From a bacterium (lineage in GTDB: Bacteria; Electryoneota; Electryoneia; Electryoneales; Electryoneaceae): a DNA stretch of 64,000 bases. Every line of letters begins with the position of its first letter. The first letter of the stretch is position 1. Positions 44,161 to 53,217 of the stretch are shown piece after piece. The position numbers were made by a program, and so were the translations under genes. The stretch is taken from the NCBI GenBank assembly GCA_020444425.1, contig JAHLLB010000010.1, positions 47,205 to 111,204 on the forward strand. The letters are read 5' to 3'. The notes under the pieces were generated by a model. It saw only the letters and a list, made by a program, of their open reading frames with translations. It ran no database searches and was not told where the DNA came from.

Positions 44161-45147
44161 ATGGCAGACGAAGCCGCCTCAAATCCCCAGTACGCCTGGC
44201 CCTACCTCGACGAACTCACCCCCGGCGAACAGGTCGACACGTTCCTCGCGGTGCGCAAGGCGGAACTGCGACGCACACGGGACAACAAGCCGTTCCTGCT
44301 GCTCGACCTCGGCGACCGCACCGGGCACATCAAGGCGAATGTCTGGGATGACGCCGAAACGTTCCTCAAGGCGTTACCGGTGGGCACGTTGGTCAAGGTT
44401 CGCGCCACTCCGCAGGAATACCAGGGCAAGCTCGAGCTGAAGCTGCATTTGATCCGTCCCGTCACCGACGCCGACGAGTTCGAGCCGGACCGTTTCGTGC
44501 CGAAAACCGACCGTGACCCTGAGCTCGACTGGACGGTGATCCGTGACGCGGTGAAGGCCGTCGAACACAAGGGCATCAAGCAGCTGTTGGATGGCCTCCT
44601 TGCGGACGAGGAGCTGATCGACAAGTTCACCCTCGCCCCGGCCGGCAAAATGTGGCATCACGGCTACCTCGGCGGCCTGCTCGAACACACCGCCTCGATC
44701 ATGGGGCTGGTGCTCAAGCTGTGCGAGCATTATCCGAAGCTTAACCGTGACTTGCTCGTCGCCGGCACACTCTGCCATGACATCGGCAAACTGTGGGAAT
44801 TGCAGACTGATTCGGTGATCGATTACACGGTCCGTGGACGGCTGGAAGGGCACATCGTCATCGGCGCCGAATTCCTCCAACGCCGGATGGACGAGATCGA
44901 GGAACTGGATTTCGAGACCAGGGTCCAGATCAAACATCTTGTTTTAAGCCACCAGGGCATGCTCGAACAGAGCAGCCCGGTGGTTCCGATGACACGGGAA
45001 GCATTTGTGCTGTACTACCTCGACGAGATCGACAGCAAACTTAACGCCCTCGACCGCATTTACGACAAGCACCAGGGCCAGCCCGGCGACTTTACGGAAT
45101 GGGTGAATCTGTTGGGCAGGCATTTGTACAAGGGGGAAAGTCAGTAG
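44161..45147 (+). CDS. YhaM-type 3'-5' exoribonuclease (OB fold + HD domain)
   Basis: 328 residues. An N-terminal OB fold (about 20-110: 'VDTFLAVRKAELR', 'FLLLDLGDRTGHIKANVWDD') is followed by an HD domain ('KMWHHGYLGGLLEHTASI', 'GTLCHDIGKLWEL', 'HIVIGAEFL', 'HLVLSHQG') with the metal-binding His-Asp set. This is the arrangement of YhaM/CBF1 nucleases that trim RNA 3' ends. No strong ribosome site is seen because the heptad tract abuts the start. Confidence 0.87.
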   Translation: MADEAASNPQYAWPYLDELTPGEQVDTFLAVRKAELRRTRDNKPFLLLDLGDRTGHIKANVWDDAETFLKALPVGTLVKVRATPQEYQGKLELKLHLIRPVTDADEFEPDRFVPKTDRDPELDWTVIRDAVKAVEHKGIKQLLDGLLADEELIDKFTLAPAGKMWHHGYLGGLLEHTASIMGLVLKLCEHYPKLNRDLLVAGTLCHDIGKLWELQTDSVIDYTVRGRLEGHIVIGAEFLQRRMDEIEELDFETRVQIKHLVLSHQGMLEQSSPVVPMTREAFVLYYLDEIDSKLNALDRIYDKHQGQPGDFTEWVNLLGRHLYKGESQ

Positions 45148-45226
45148 ACAGTACTCAGTGATCAGTGATCAGTGCTCAGTCAACGGAAGTCGGAAGTCGG
45201 AAGTCGGAAGTCGGAAGTCGAGAAAA
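45137..45226. repeat. Heptad-periodic repeat tract
   Basis: Starting within the last codons of the YhaM-type gene, units read AGTCAGT, AGACAGT, ACTCAGT, GATCAGT (twice), GCTCAGT and then five AGTCGGA copies. The register is unbroken over twelve units. From 45227 to 45359 there is no gene. Confidence 0.9.
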
Positions 45227-45359
45227 TATGTGGCCGTGTTGCAGAAAATGCAGACGCGGCCGTGTTGCTCCAGGACAACCCAATTGTGTCATCCTGAACG
45301 AAGTGAAGGATCTCTCTTTTCTCAGTATTCAGTGTCTAAAACCTTCTTCTCATTCTCAT

Positions 45360-46907
45360 CTACCGCTTTGCGATTCCCCGTAGCTTCATTGTTGGCCATA
45401 ATTGGATTCCACCATGACCTTCAGGAGAAACCAGCACTGGATTTGCTGTAGCACCGTAGCTGTGGAAAAAAAGCGTGTCACTGTCCATCACGTTGTTCGG
45501 CGGAATACCCACCGATATTCTGTATTCGTAGTCGCCAGCAGGGAGATCCTGTGGAACTTGCTGTTGAACGTTCCGCAGCACCATAAACTGACCGGGGTGC
45601 ATTGTGGGATGGTAGGTGTGAAGCCTCAGAGTACTAGTTGGTGTAACAGCATCGATCCAGATCCAACCGGTGCGGATCTGATTGTAATTAGCCAGAATAA
45701 AATCGAATTCGATCAACTGATCGTCTGTTGGGGATACATCGGGATCCCACCGAACATCCATTTCAATTGGTCCTTCATCGTACAAAAGATTCTCAAACCA
45801 ACTAGATTGAAATCTCAAAATATCTAAATCTCCATCGTGATCGATATCCTTTGATAATAGCGGTTTTGAATTATAACTTTCATCCACAAAGTACTCAACA
45901 ACGCCTCCAAACGCATCGTTCACGAGTAAGCTTGAATAACCGCCATCAGTATGATTTCTGACTAGTAGATCGTTTACTCCATCATTGTTTCCGTCCAATA
46001 TCCCCAGCGGGTGCCATTGATCCATCGCAAAAGGTTCTTCTAGCACAAATAATCCTGAATCATTTCTAAATAGCAATGGTTCGTCAGGTAAAAATGGCGG
46101 ATCTATAGTTTCTTCACGGAATACTAATGCATCGATATCACCATCTGTATCATAGTCGCCAGAAATAATAGATTTATAGGGATTTATTGATTCTTCATCA
46201 TCCAGCCTTTCACTTGTAAATTCATGATTTTCATCATATTTAAATAGCATTATTTTTGAGTTATAATTTATGGTGAAAAAATCAAGATCTGTATCACCAT
46301 CAATGTCGGCAGGATATGTAATTTCACCATTGCCCCAATCATCCACAAGTATTGATGTTACAATTCTGCCATCTGAAACCATATCAAACCATACTTCATC
46401 ATAACAAATAAAATCGAGCGTTCCATCATTATCTATATCGGCAATATGAAATTCACCAGTCCCCTGAAGTCCAGGAGTAATTTGATATTCTTCTACATCT
46501 GAAATGAAATGGTAGGTGAATTCGAGTGGTGCCGTTTGTTCGAGCAAGATAAGTGCATAATCGGATAACTCCCGGAGAAGAACGAGGATGTCATAATCAC
46601 CATCTTGATCAAAATCATAAGCTTGTGCTCCTTCAACGCGAACATTTCCTACTGGTGGTCCCCACAACGTTTCATACGTCCATTCACCAGGTAGGTTGTT
46701 CCAGGCTACTCCGACACTGTCCAATGAGGGCACAGCTCCCAGTCGCGTCCCGATAAAATCCAAATCACCATCCTGATCAAAATCAACCCAATTGCACATC
46801 AAACCTCCAAAAGTACCCTGAGGATTGTGATCAATGAAGAAAGAGTGTGCAAGCTGAGGATGTAAGAATCCAAGGTAAATCACAACGACAATCACGAAAT
46901 ATTTCAT
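45360..46907 (-). CDS. Exported FG-GAP/VCBS repeat protein, AT-rich
   Basis: 515 residues from ATG 46907, with GGGGAG upstream and a signal peptide (MKYFVIVVVI...LAHSF). At least seven calcium-type repeats of the form DxDxDGDxDxxx are visible ('DFDQDGDLDFIG', 'DFDQDGDYDILV', 'DIDNDGTLDFIC', 'DIDHDGDLDILR'), expected to form a beta-propeller. The C-terminus lacks the sorting domain found in other exported proteins here; the chain stops at 'MKLRGIAKR'. Codon use is far more AT-rich than in neighbours and heptad tracts flank it, which suggests recent arrival and possible loss of the tail. Confidence 0.82.
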   Translation of the reverse strand: MKYFVIVVVIYLGFLHPQLAHSFFIDHNPQGTFGGLMCNWVDFDQDGDLDFIGTRLGAVPSLDSVGVAWNNLPGEWTYETLWGPPVGNVRVEGAQAYDFDQDGDYDILVLLRELSDYALILLEQTAPLEFTYHFISDVEEYQITPGLQGTGEFHIADIDNDGTLDFICYDEVWFDMVSDGRIVTSILVDDWGNGEITYPADIDGDTDLDFFTINYNSKIMLFKYDENHEFTSERLDDEESINPYKSIISGDYDTDGDIDALVFREETIDPPFLPDEPLLFRNDSGLFVLEEPFAMDQWHPLGILDGNNDGVNDLLVRNHTDGGYSSLLVNDAFGGVVEYFVDESYNSKPLLSKDIDHDGDLDILRFQSSWFENLLYDEGPIEMDVRWDPDVSPTDDQLIEFDFILANYNQIRTGWIWIDAVTPTSTLRLHTYHPTMHPGQFMVLRNVQQQVPQDLPAGDYEYRISVGIPPNNVMDSDTLFFHSYGATANPVLVSPEGHGGIQLWPTMKLRGIAKR

Positions 46908-47037
46908 GAGTCTCCCCTCGTCACAGATGAACATCAATTTATTTGACGTGTCCCATGTACATAAATATAGCTGCGTCGCTGGCAGCATGCTTCCGCACGA
47001 TTCGTCTGCGGTGATTCAGAATGCTTGACCTCACAAT

Positions 47038-47092
47038 TTGCCTGCTTTCGACCTTTGTCTACCAACCACCACCTACCGACCACCATCTTTGT
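47038..47092. repeat. Heptad-periodic repeat tract reaching into tadA
   Basis: Units TACCAAC, CACCACC, TACCGAC and CACCATC run in register, preceded by TTTCGAC and CTTTGTC. The tadA stop codon lies inside the tract, so its last residues are repeat-encoded. Confidence 0.75.
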
Positions 47093-47546
47093 CCTTCCTC
47101 TTCTTCGCAAAGAATTCCCGCAACAACTCCGCGGACTGTTCCTCGAGGATACCAGCGGTCACGGGATACCGGTGGTTCAGACGCGGGTCGTCGTGCATGC
47201 GGTACAGCGATTCGACCGCCCCGGCTTTCGGGTCACGCGCGGCGTACACCAGCCGTTCGATCCGTGCCAACCATAACGCCCCGGCACACATCGGGCACGG
47301 TTCCAGCGTCACATACAGCGTCGCGCCGTTGAGGTAACGCTGGCCGATCGTGTTCGCGGCGGCGGTGATCGCCTCCATCTCGGCGTGCGCGGTGGGATCG
47401 TTAAGCGTGATCGTCCGGTTGCGTCCCTTGCCGATCACCCTGCCGTCTTTGACCACGACCGCGCCGATCGGGACCTCGTCATCCCGTGCGGCCTCTTCGG
47501 CGAGGTGCAGCGCCATGTCCATGTAAAGCCGATCCAGATCGATCAT
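47073..47546 (-). CDS. tadA: tRNA-specific adenosine deaminase
   Basis: 157 residues. Zinc-site motifs 'TAHAEMEAI' and 'EPCPMCAGAL' and the family sequence 'DEVPIGAVVVKDGRVIG' identify TadA, which converts A34 to inosine in tRNA-Arg. 'ARDPKAGAVESLY' and 'NHRYPVTAGILEEQS' also match. The final codons (KDGGR) lie in a heptad repeat tract. Confidence 0.95.
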   Translation of the reverse strand: MIDLDRLYMDMALHLAEEAARDDEVPIGAVVVKDGRVIGKGRNRTITLNDPTAHAEMEAITAAANTIGQRYLNGATLYVTLEPCPMCAGALWLARIERLVYAARDPKAGAVESLYRMHDDPRLNHRYPVTAGILEEQSAELLREFFAKKRKDKDGGR

Positions 47547-47828
47547 CCAGTTTTCCGTGTTGTCATCAGGTTGTTTGGAAGGTAGCTCTCAGGGTATTCC
47601 TGATCCAGGGAGCGGGAACGAGGGCCTTGCTGCGATTGCGTCAACATTGAAACGAGTTCTCTCTTTTCGGCAAACGCGGGAAATAAGCTACCGTTCAAGA
47701 TTACAGTAGCGAAACGGTTTCATCTCTCGGGAGTTGTCGTTTTCACGGGTTCTCGATACCTTATCAATCTTGGGAGTTCCCACTGTTAAGGACGTGAGTC
47801 CCCCTGACACACAAGCGAGGATCCAGCG

Positions 47829-49580
47829 ATGGCCACCCTGGGCAAAGATGCCAGCACTGCGACCCCTTTCCGTCGTCTTCAATCGACTGCGGAACACCGG
47901 TACCGTTATATCGGCGAGGGCGATTTTGGCGGCAAAGCGCTGGGACTAGCGTTCATGGACGAACTCCTGCGTGACCGCTTCGATCCTTCCGAGTTTCCCG
48001 GCATCAATGTCGCGATTCCGAAATTGGTGGTGTTGCGGTCCTCGATGTTTCGCAACTTCATCCAGTTCAACAACCTCACCGAGCTGCTCAACGATCCGCC
48101 GTCGGATGACCGTATTGGGCGGGCGTTTCAGCGTGCGACCTTCCCTGGCACGTTCACTGGCGACCTGATGAGCCTGGCGGAATCACTCCGCGGACCACTT
48201 GCCGTGCGATCTTCGAGCCGTCTCGAGGACGCCATGTTTCAGCCGTTCGCCGGGGTTTACGCGACCAAGATGATCCCGAACAACCAGAGCGACACGACCG
48301 CGCGTTTCCACAAGTTGATCGAGGCGATTAAGTTCGTCTGGGCTTCCACCTGGTTCCGTGAAGCCAGATTGTACATGGAAAAGGCTGGCGTGAACCCGCT
48401 GGAAGAAGAGATGGCGGTGATCATCCAGGAGGTCGCCGGGGTCAAGCACGGCGAGCGCTTCTATCCGACCATGTCCGGTGTCGGACGCTCGTTCAATTAT
48501 TACGCTTTCGGACGCGCACGTCCGGAACAGGGCGTAATCGACCTCGCACTCGGTTTGGGCAAGCACATTGTTGACGGTGGGCTGGTCTGGACATACTGCC
48601 CGGCATACCCGAAATTGCCGCCGCCCGTTGCTTCACCACGGGACTTGCTGAAAACAACCCAGAGCAGGTTCTGGTCGGTGAACCTCGGTGATATTCCCAC
48701 GTTTGACCCGTTACGCGAGGCGGAATACCTGCTCAAGAACGAGGTGGAGGCTGCGGAAAAAGACGGCGAGTTGAACCACATCGCGTCCACCTACGACGGT
48801 CAAGCTGACCGTATCCTGCCGGGCATTACGAACCCCGGGCCGCGTGTCATCGACTTCGGCCCGATCTTGCAGTACAATGTGTTCCCGTTGAACAAGCTGA
48901 TCACGCACCTGCTCAAGTTGTGCGAGGAGGAACTGAAGCAGGACGTCGAGATCGAGTTTGCGATCCAGTTGCCGGAAAAGTCCAGCGACACCGTAGAGTT
49001 CAGCTTCCTGCAGGTCCGTCCGATGGTAGCATTCGAGGAGAAGGTGAGCATCCACGAGGCGGACTTCAGCAACGCCGACCTGCTGATCTCATCCGACCGT
49101 GTGCTCGGCAACGGCATCGCCCGCAACGTTGAAGATGTGGTGTACGTTAAACCGGACACGTTCACAGCGGCGAAGACTCCGCAGATCGCACAGGAGATCG
49201 ACAAGATCAACCTCAGCCTGATGCGTGACAAGCGCCCGTGCCTGTTGATCGGATTTGGACGCTGGGGCAGCAGCGACTCGTGGCTGGGAATCCCCGTGGT
49301 CTGGAGCCAGATATCATCCGCCAGCAACATTGTCGAGGTCACGACCCCGGAGATGAATGTCGACCTCAGCCAGGGCTCGCATTTCTTCCACAACCTGTCC
49401 TCCTTCCAGGTAAACTACTTCGCCGTGTCGCACGACAGCCCGAACGTGGTCGACTTCGACTGGTTGAACACGCGTGAAGTTGTGCAGGAGACGGACTTTG
49501 TGCGGCATGTCCGGCTGAAGAAACCATTATGTATCAAAGTAGATGGCCGTAGCGCGCGGGGAGTGATCATTCATGGTTGA
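47829..49580 (+). CDS. PPDK-N/PEP synthase-like ATP-grasp protein lacking the phospho-His domain
   Basis: 583 residues. The pyruvate phosphate dikinase ATP-grasp signature is clear: 'GDFGGKALGLAFMDELL', 'PLAVRSSSRLEDAMFQPFAGVY' (around 125) and 'SFLQVRPM'. The swivelling phospho-histidine domain and PEP barrel of true PEP synthase are absent. A C-terminal region with 'LIGFGRWGSSDSWLGIPV' and 'GSHFFHNL' is shared with the next protein. It probably transfers phosphate to an unknown partner. GAGGA precedes the ATG. Its end overlaps the next gene by 8 nt. Confidence 0.82.
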   Translation: MATLGKDASTATPFRRLQSTAEHRYRYIGEGDFGGKALGLAFMDELLRDRFDPSEFPGINVAIPKLVVLRSSMFRNFIQFNNLTELLNDPPSDDRIGRAFQRATFPGTFTGDLMSLAESLRGPLAVRSSSRLEDAMFQPFAGVYATKMIPNNQSDTTARFHKLIEAIKFVWASTWFREARLYMEKAGVNPLEEEMAVIIQEVAGVKHGERFYPTMSGVGRSFNYYAFGRARPEQGVIDLALGLGKHIVDGGLVWTYCPAYPKLPPPVASPRDLLKTTQSRFWSVNLGDIPTFDPLREAEYLLKNEVEAAEKDGELNHIASTYDGQADRILPGITNPGPRVIDFGPILQYNVFPLNKLITHLLKLCEEELKQDVEIEFAIQLPEKSSDTVEFSFLQVRPMVAFEEKVSIHEADFSNADLLISSDRVLGNGIARNVEDVVYVKPDTFTAAKTPQIAQEIDKINLSLMRDKRPCLLIGFGRWGSSDSWLGIPVVWSQISSASNIVEVTTPEMNVDLSQGSHFFHNLSSFQVNYFAVSHDSPNVVDFDWLNTREVVQETDFVRHVRLKKPLCIKVDGRSARGVIIHG

Positions 49581-52500
49581 GAAGAAAAAAGCCACGTCCG
49601 CCGAGCACCTGATTGAGGCGTTGCAGGAACGTGCCAAGGAACTCAACTGCCTGTACGAGGTGGAGGAGCTACTCAACGACAGCGAAGCCAGCGTAGAGGA
49701 GATCTTCAGCGGCGTCACTGCAGTTATTCCCCCCGGCTGGCAGTATCCCGACTATTGTTTTGCCCGCATATCCTATGATGGGGAGGTATTCGGTCCGGAC
49801 GGGATGCGTCCCACCGAATGGGTCTTGCGCGCACCGATTGAGGTTCATGATCGCACACTCGGCCACGTGGAAGTTTTTTATACCCGTGAACTGCCGAAAG
49901 AAGACAACGGTCCCTTCCTCAAGGAAGAAGCGAAGCTGCTGGAAACCATTGCCGACCGTGTCGGGCACTTCATTCTGCACAAGCACCTGCGCAAGGTGAT
50001 TCAGGGTTGGGACACCGCGCGCAAAGACCTGAAGCGGCAGGGTGAATGGCGGGTGATCGTCAATCTGCTGCGTCGTACCGACCAGGAGCTGTTCCTCGTC
50101 GTCGCACGCAAGATGATGAACCATCTCTGCTGGAAAGGTGTGGTTGAGGCGGACGACATCCTTGCGCAACTGGGTTCGACGGACCGCCGTCTCGGCGAAA
50201 CTGAGGACGCCAACCGGCCTCTGCAGCGCCGGAAAGCCTATGACATTCTCGCGTTGAGCGAGGAGATCTTCAACGTCGCGGAAGCGAACCTCTGGGACAC
50301 GGATATCCTCGAACTGGTGCAGAAGTACATGCAGGAGGACCGCGCCAGTTTCCTCATCCGCACCTTGATCAGTCTTGACAGCACGCTCACCGACATCTCC
50401 GACGCCATCCGCCGGTTCCACCACCTGTCTCTCGACACGATGGACCTCGCCGAATCGACACGCAAGGGTGTCAAGGTTGCGATGGTGCGCCGATTTCTCA
50501 GCGATCAGCTCGAATTTATTCAGATCGCGAAGGATTACGTCGACATCAAGGACTTCATGCAGCTCATCCCGCGGTTGATCCATCCGATCAACAGCCATGG
50601 GAAATTGGGCGGCAAGAGCGCGGGCATGTTTCTCGCGTGGAAGATGCTGCGCAAGGCGATCGACAAGCACCCGGAATTCTCGGAAGTGCGCCTGCCAAAG
50701 ACGTGGTACATCACGTCCGACGGCCTCCACAGCTTCCTCCATTTCAACAACCTCGAGGAAGTCACCGAGCAGAAGTACAAGGACGTCGAGCAGGTGCGGC
50801 AGGAGCATCCGCACATCGTCCACCTGTTCAAGTCGTCACACTTTCCGCCTGAAATCATCCCCGGCCTGTCGATGGCACTGGACGATTTCGGCGAAAGCCC
50901 GATCATCGTACGTAGTTCCAGCTTGCTGGAAGACCGACTCGGGTCGGCATTCTCCGGCAAATATACCAGCTTGTTCCTCGCCAACCGTGGCAGCAAGACC
51001 GAACGGCTGGAAGCGTTGATGGACGCCATCGCGGAAGTTTATTCCTCCACATTCGGCAGCGACCCGATCGAGTACCGCGCCGAACGTGGCCTGCTCGACT
51101 TCCACGAAGAGATGGGGATTCTGATTCAGGAAGTGGTCGGTACCCGCGTTGGCAAATACTACCTTCCCGCTTACGCCGGAGTCGCCTTCAGCAACAACGA
51201 GTTCCGCTGGTCGCCCCGGATCAAGCGCGAGGATGGTCTCGTGCGGCTTGTCATGGGTCTCGGCACACGCGCAGTTGACCGGCTTAGTGATGACTACTGC
51301 ATCCTCGCGACTCCAGGCCAACCGTCAATGCGAGTCAACGCGACCGTCGAGGAAAACATTCGCTATTCGCCCCGTTCCATCGATGCCATCGACCTGGAGA
51401 GCAACACGTTTGTCACACTTCCCCTCCAGGACTTCCTCAAGCAGCATGGCGAAATTTTCCCGCGTGTGCAGGAGTTCGTTTCGGAGATAGATGAAGATCA
51501 TCTTCGGCAGCCGGGCCTGTTCGATCTCGATTTTGAGGAGAAAGAATACGCGGTTACGTTCGAAGGCTTGATTCACAACTCCAATTTCATGCGCCACATC
51601 AGCGCGGTTCTATCCACCCTCGAACAATCGTTCAAGGGCCCGGTGGATATCGAGTTTGCGCACGATGGCAAGTTCTTTTACCTGCTGCAGTGCCGGCCGC
51701 AAAGCCACGGGGATGACACTCGTCCTGCAGCGATTCCCACAGACATTCCCGAGAGTGCCATCCTGTTCTCGGCGAACCGATACGTTTCGAACGGTGCTGT
51801 GCCTGAGATTGAGTACGTGGTCTACGTCGATCCGGCAGCGTACGCCGATCTCGAAGACAAGAAGCAGATGCTGCGTGTCGCCCGAGCGGTGGGACAGCTG
51901 AACAAGCAGTTGCCGAAAAGGCGATTCATCCTGATGGGACCGGGCCGTTGGGGGAGCCGTGGCGACATCAAGCTCGGGGTCAGCGTCACCTACAGTGAGA
52001 TCAACAACACGGCGATGTTGATCGAAGTCGCGCGTCAGAAGGGCAACTATGTTCCCGACCTGTCCTTCGGCACCCACTTTTTCCAGGATCTGGTCGAGGC
52101 GTCGATCCGCTATCTCCCGTTGTATCCGGACGATTCAAAGGTATTGTTCAACGAGCGCATCCTGACCCAGTCTTACAACATGCTGGCGGAGCTGTTGCCT
52201 GAGTACGGGGATCTCGACAAGGTGCTCAAGTTGATCCACGTCCCGCGCAGCCTCAGCGGCAAGATTCTCAAGGTTTACATGAATGCCGACCTGGATCAGG
52301 CGGTCGCGATCTTCACGCAGTCCACCCAGGAAGCGGAACCGGAGAGCAAACGGTCCGAAATTACCACGTTCGATATCCCTGAACGCAGCAACGACGACCA
52401 CTGGCGCTGGCGTTTCCGAATGGCAGAACGGATAGCGGGACGGACCGATGCGAAAAAGTACGGCGTCAAGGCGATGTTCATCTTCGGCAGCACGAAAAAC

Positions 52501-52773
52501 GGCACCGCCAGGGCTGGCAGCGATCTCGACCTGCTGGTTCACGTCGCGGACGACGCATCCCACCGGGATGAACTGACGACCTGGTTCGATGGCTGGTCAG
52601 CGGCGTTGGCCGAGATCAACTATCTGCGCACGGGCTATCGCAGCGAGAACCTGCTCGACGTACATTTCGTCACCGACGAAGACATCAAGAACCGCACCAG
52701 CTATGCGGTCAAGATCGGCGCGGTGACCGACGCCGCGAAGGAAATCCCGCTCGGGGGGATCGATCAGTCGTAA
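49573..52773 (+). CDS. GAF-like + PPDK-N ATP-grasp + Pol-beta nucleotidyltransferase fusion
   Basis: 1066 residues. Residues about 10-145 resemble a GAF sensor ('LNCLYEVEELL', 'LGHVEVFYT', 'KLLETIADRVGHFI'). A helical linker follows, then an ATP-grasp of the PPDK-N type ('LGGKSAGMFLAWKML', 'SPIIVRSSSLLEDRLGSAFSGKY' near 445, 'YLLQCRPQ'). A region with 'GPGRWGSRGDIKLGV' and 'GTHFFQDL' is shared with the upstream protein. The last ~100 residues hold a nucleotidyltransferase: 'FIFGSTKNGTARAGSDLDLLV' (GS...DxD near 972-985) and a third Asp in 'LLDVHFVT'. No phospho-His domain. The set suggests a sensor-controlled enzyme that nucleotidylates or phosphorylates a target; nothing in the window shows which. 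Confidence 0.8.
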   Translation: MVEKKKATSAEHLIEALQERAKELNCLYEVEELLNDSEASVEEIFSGVTAVIPPGWQYPDYCFARISYDGEVFGPDGMRPTEWVLRAPIEVHDRTLGHVEVFYTRELPKEDNGPFLKEEAKLLETIADRVGHFILHKHLRKVIQGWDTARKDLKRQGEWRVIVNLLRRTDQELFLVVARKMMNHLCWKGVVEADDILAQLGSTDRRLGETEDANRPLQRRKAYDILALSEEIFNVAEANLWDTDILELVQKYMQEDRASFLIRTLISLDSTLTDISDAIRRFHHLSLDTMDLAESTRKGVKVAMVRRFLSDQLEFIQIAKDYVDIKDFMQLIPRLIHPINSHGKLGGKSAGMFLAWKMLRKAIDKHPEFSEVRLPKTWYITSDGLHSFLHFNNLEEVTEQKYKDVEQVRQEHPHIVHLFKSSHFPPEIIPGLSMALDDFGESPIIVRSSSLLEDRLGSAFSGKYTSLFLANRGSKTERLEALMDAIAEVYSSTFGSDPIEYRAERGLLDFHEEMGILIQEVVGTRVGKYYLPAYAGVAFSNNEFRWSPRIKREDGLVRLVMGLGTRAVDRLSDDYCILATPGQPSMRVNATVEENIRYSPRSIDAIDLESNTFVTLPLQDFLKQHGEIFPRVQEFVSEIDEDHLRQPGLFDLDFEEKEYAVTFEGLIHNSNFMRHISAVLSTLEQSFKGPVDIEFAHDGKFFYLLQCRPQSHGDDTRPAAIPTDIPESAILFSANRYVSNGAVPEIEYVVYVDPAAYADLEDKKQMLRVARAVGQLNKQLPKRRFILMGPGRWGSRGDIKLGVSVTYSEINNTAMLIEVARQKGNYVPDLSFGTHFFQDLVEASIRYLPLYPDDSKVLFNERILTQSYNMLAELLPEYGDLDKVLKLIHVPRSLSGKILKVYMNADLDQAVAIFTQSTQEAEPESKRSEITTFDIPERSNDDHWRWRFRMAERIAGRTDAKKYGVKAMFIFGSTKNGTARAGSDLDLLVHVADDASHRDELTTWFDGWSAALAEINYLRTGYRSENLLDVHFVTDEDIKNRTSYAVKIGAVTDAAKEIPLGGIDQS

Positions 52774-52809
52774 CCGATACCGCCATCCTCTGACAAACAT
52801 GAGACTGCG

Positions 52810-53208
52810 ATGACTGAAAATCTGGTGTATATGCTGCTGGGATGGGCGTTTGCTGGTTTTACGCTTGGTATCCAATGGATCATGTACCGGCATGGTGACC
52901 GCTCGCTCTGGAAGGGGAACAAGCGAAGTCCCTTGTTCGCCATCGAGGGCTGGGCGGCCCTGTTCAGCGCTGCCGTGATCTACGCTCTGCTCCGGACCTG
53001 GCTTCTGATTGATCCAGCGGCCTCGGTGCACAACATCTCATTTATCGTCTGCCTGTTCGTTTGCCAGATCGTCTTTACGGGCAGCCTGTACCTGGCCTGG
53101 AAACTGTTTCCGGAGTTTCCATCTTTCTTCGGCTGGCGTGATTCGCGCGAAACGAACGATGCGTCCGAATCAAATGAAGACGCGCAGCAGACCGTCCCCA
53201 CGAAGTAA
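52810..53208 (+). CDS. Small membrane protein of unknown function
   Basis: 132 residues with three likely membrane helices (about 5-25, 45-65, 75-97) and a hydrophilic, acidic C-terminal tail. No family is recognised. It lies 36 nt after the ATP-grasp fusion and 9 nt before selA, so all may be one transcript. Confidence 0.65.
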   Translation: MTENLVYMLLGWAFAGFTLGIQWIMYRHGDRSLWKGNKRSPLFAIEGWAALFSAAVIYALLRTWLLIDPAASVHNISFIVCLFVCQIVFTGSLYLAWKLFPEFPSFFGWRDSRETNDASESNEDAQQTVPTK

Positions 53209-53217
53209 CCGGAGTCC

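Noticed and set aside
45137..45226. Tandem repeats considered as a CRISPR array
   Set aside because: Units are 7 bp, contiguous and without spacers; no cas genes in the window.
45227..45420. Frameshifted sorting domain after the VCBS gene
   Set aside because: No frame downstream of the stop shows a PNP or SGTYF motif.
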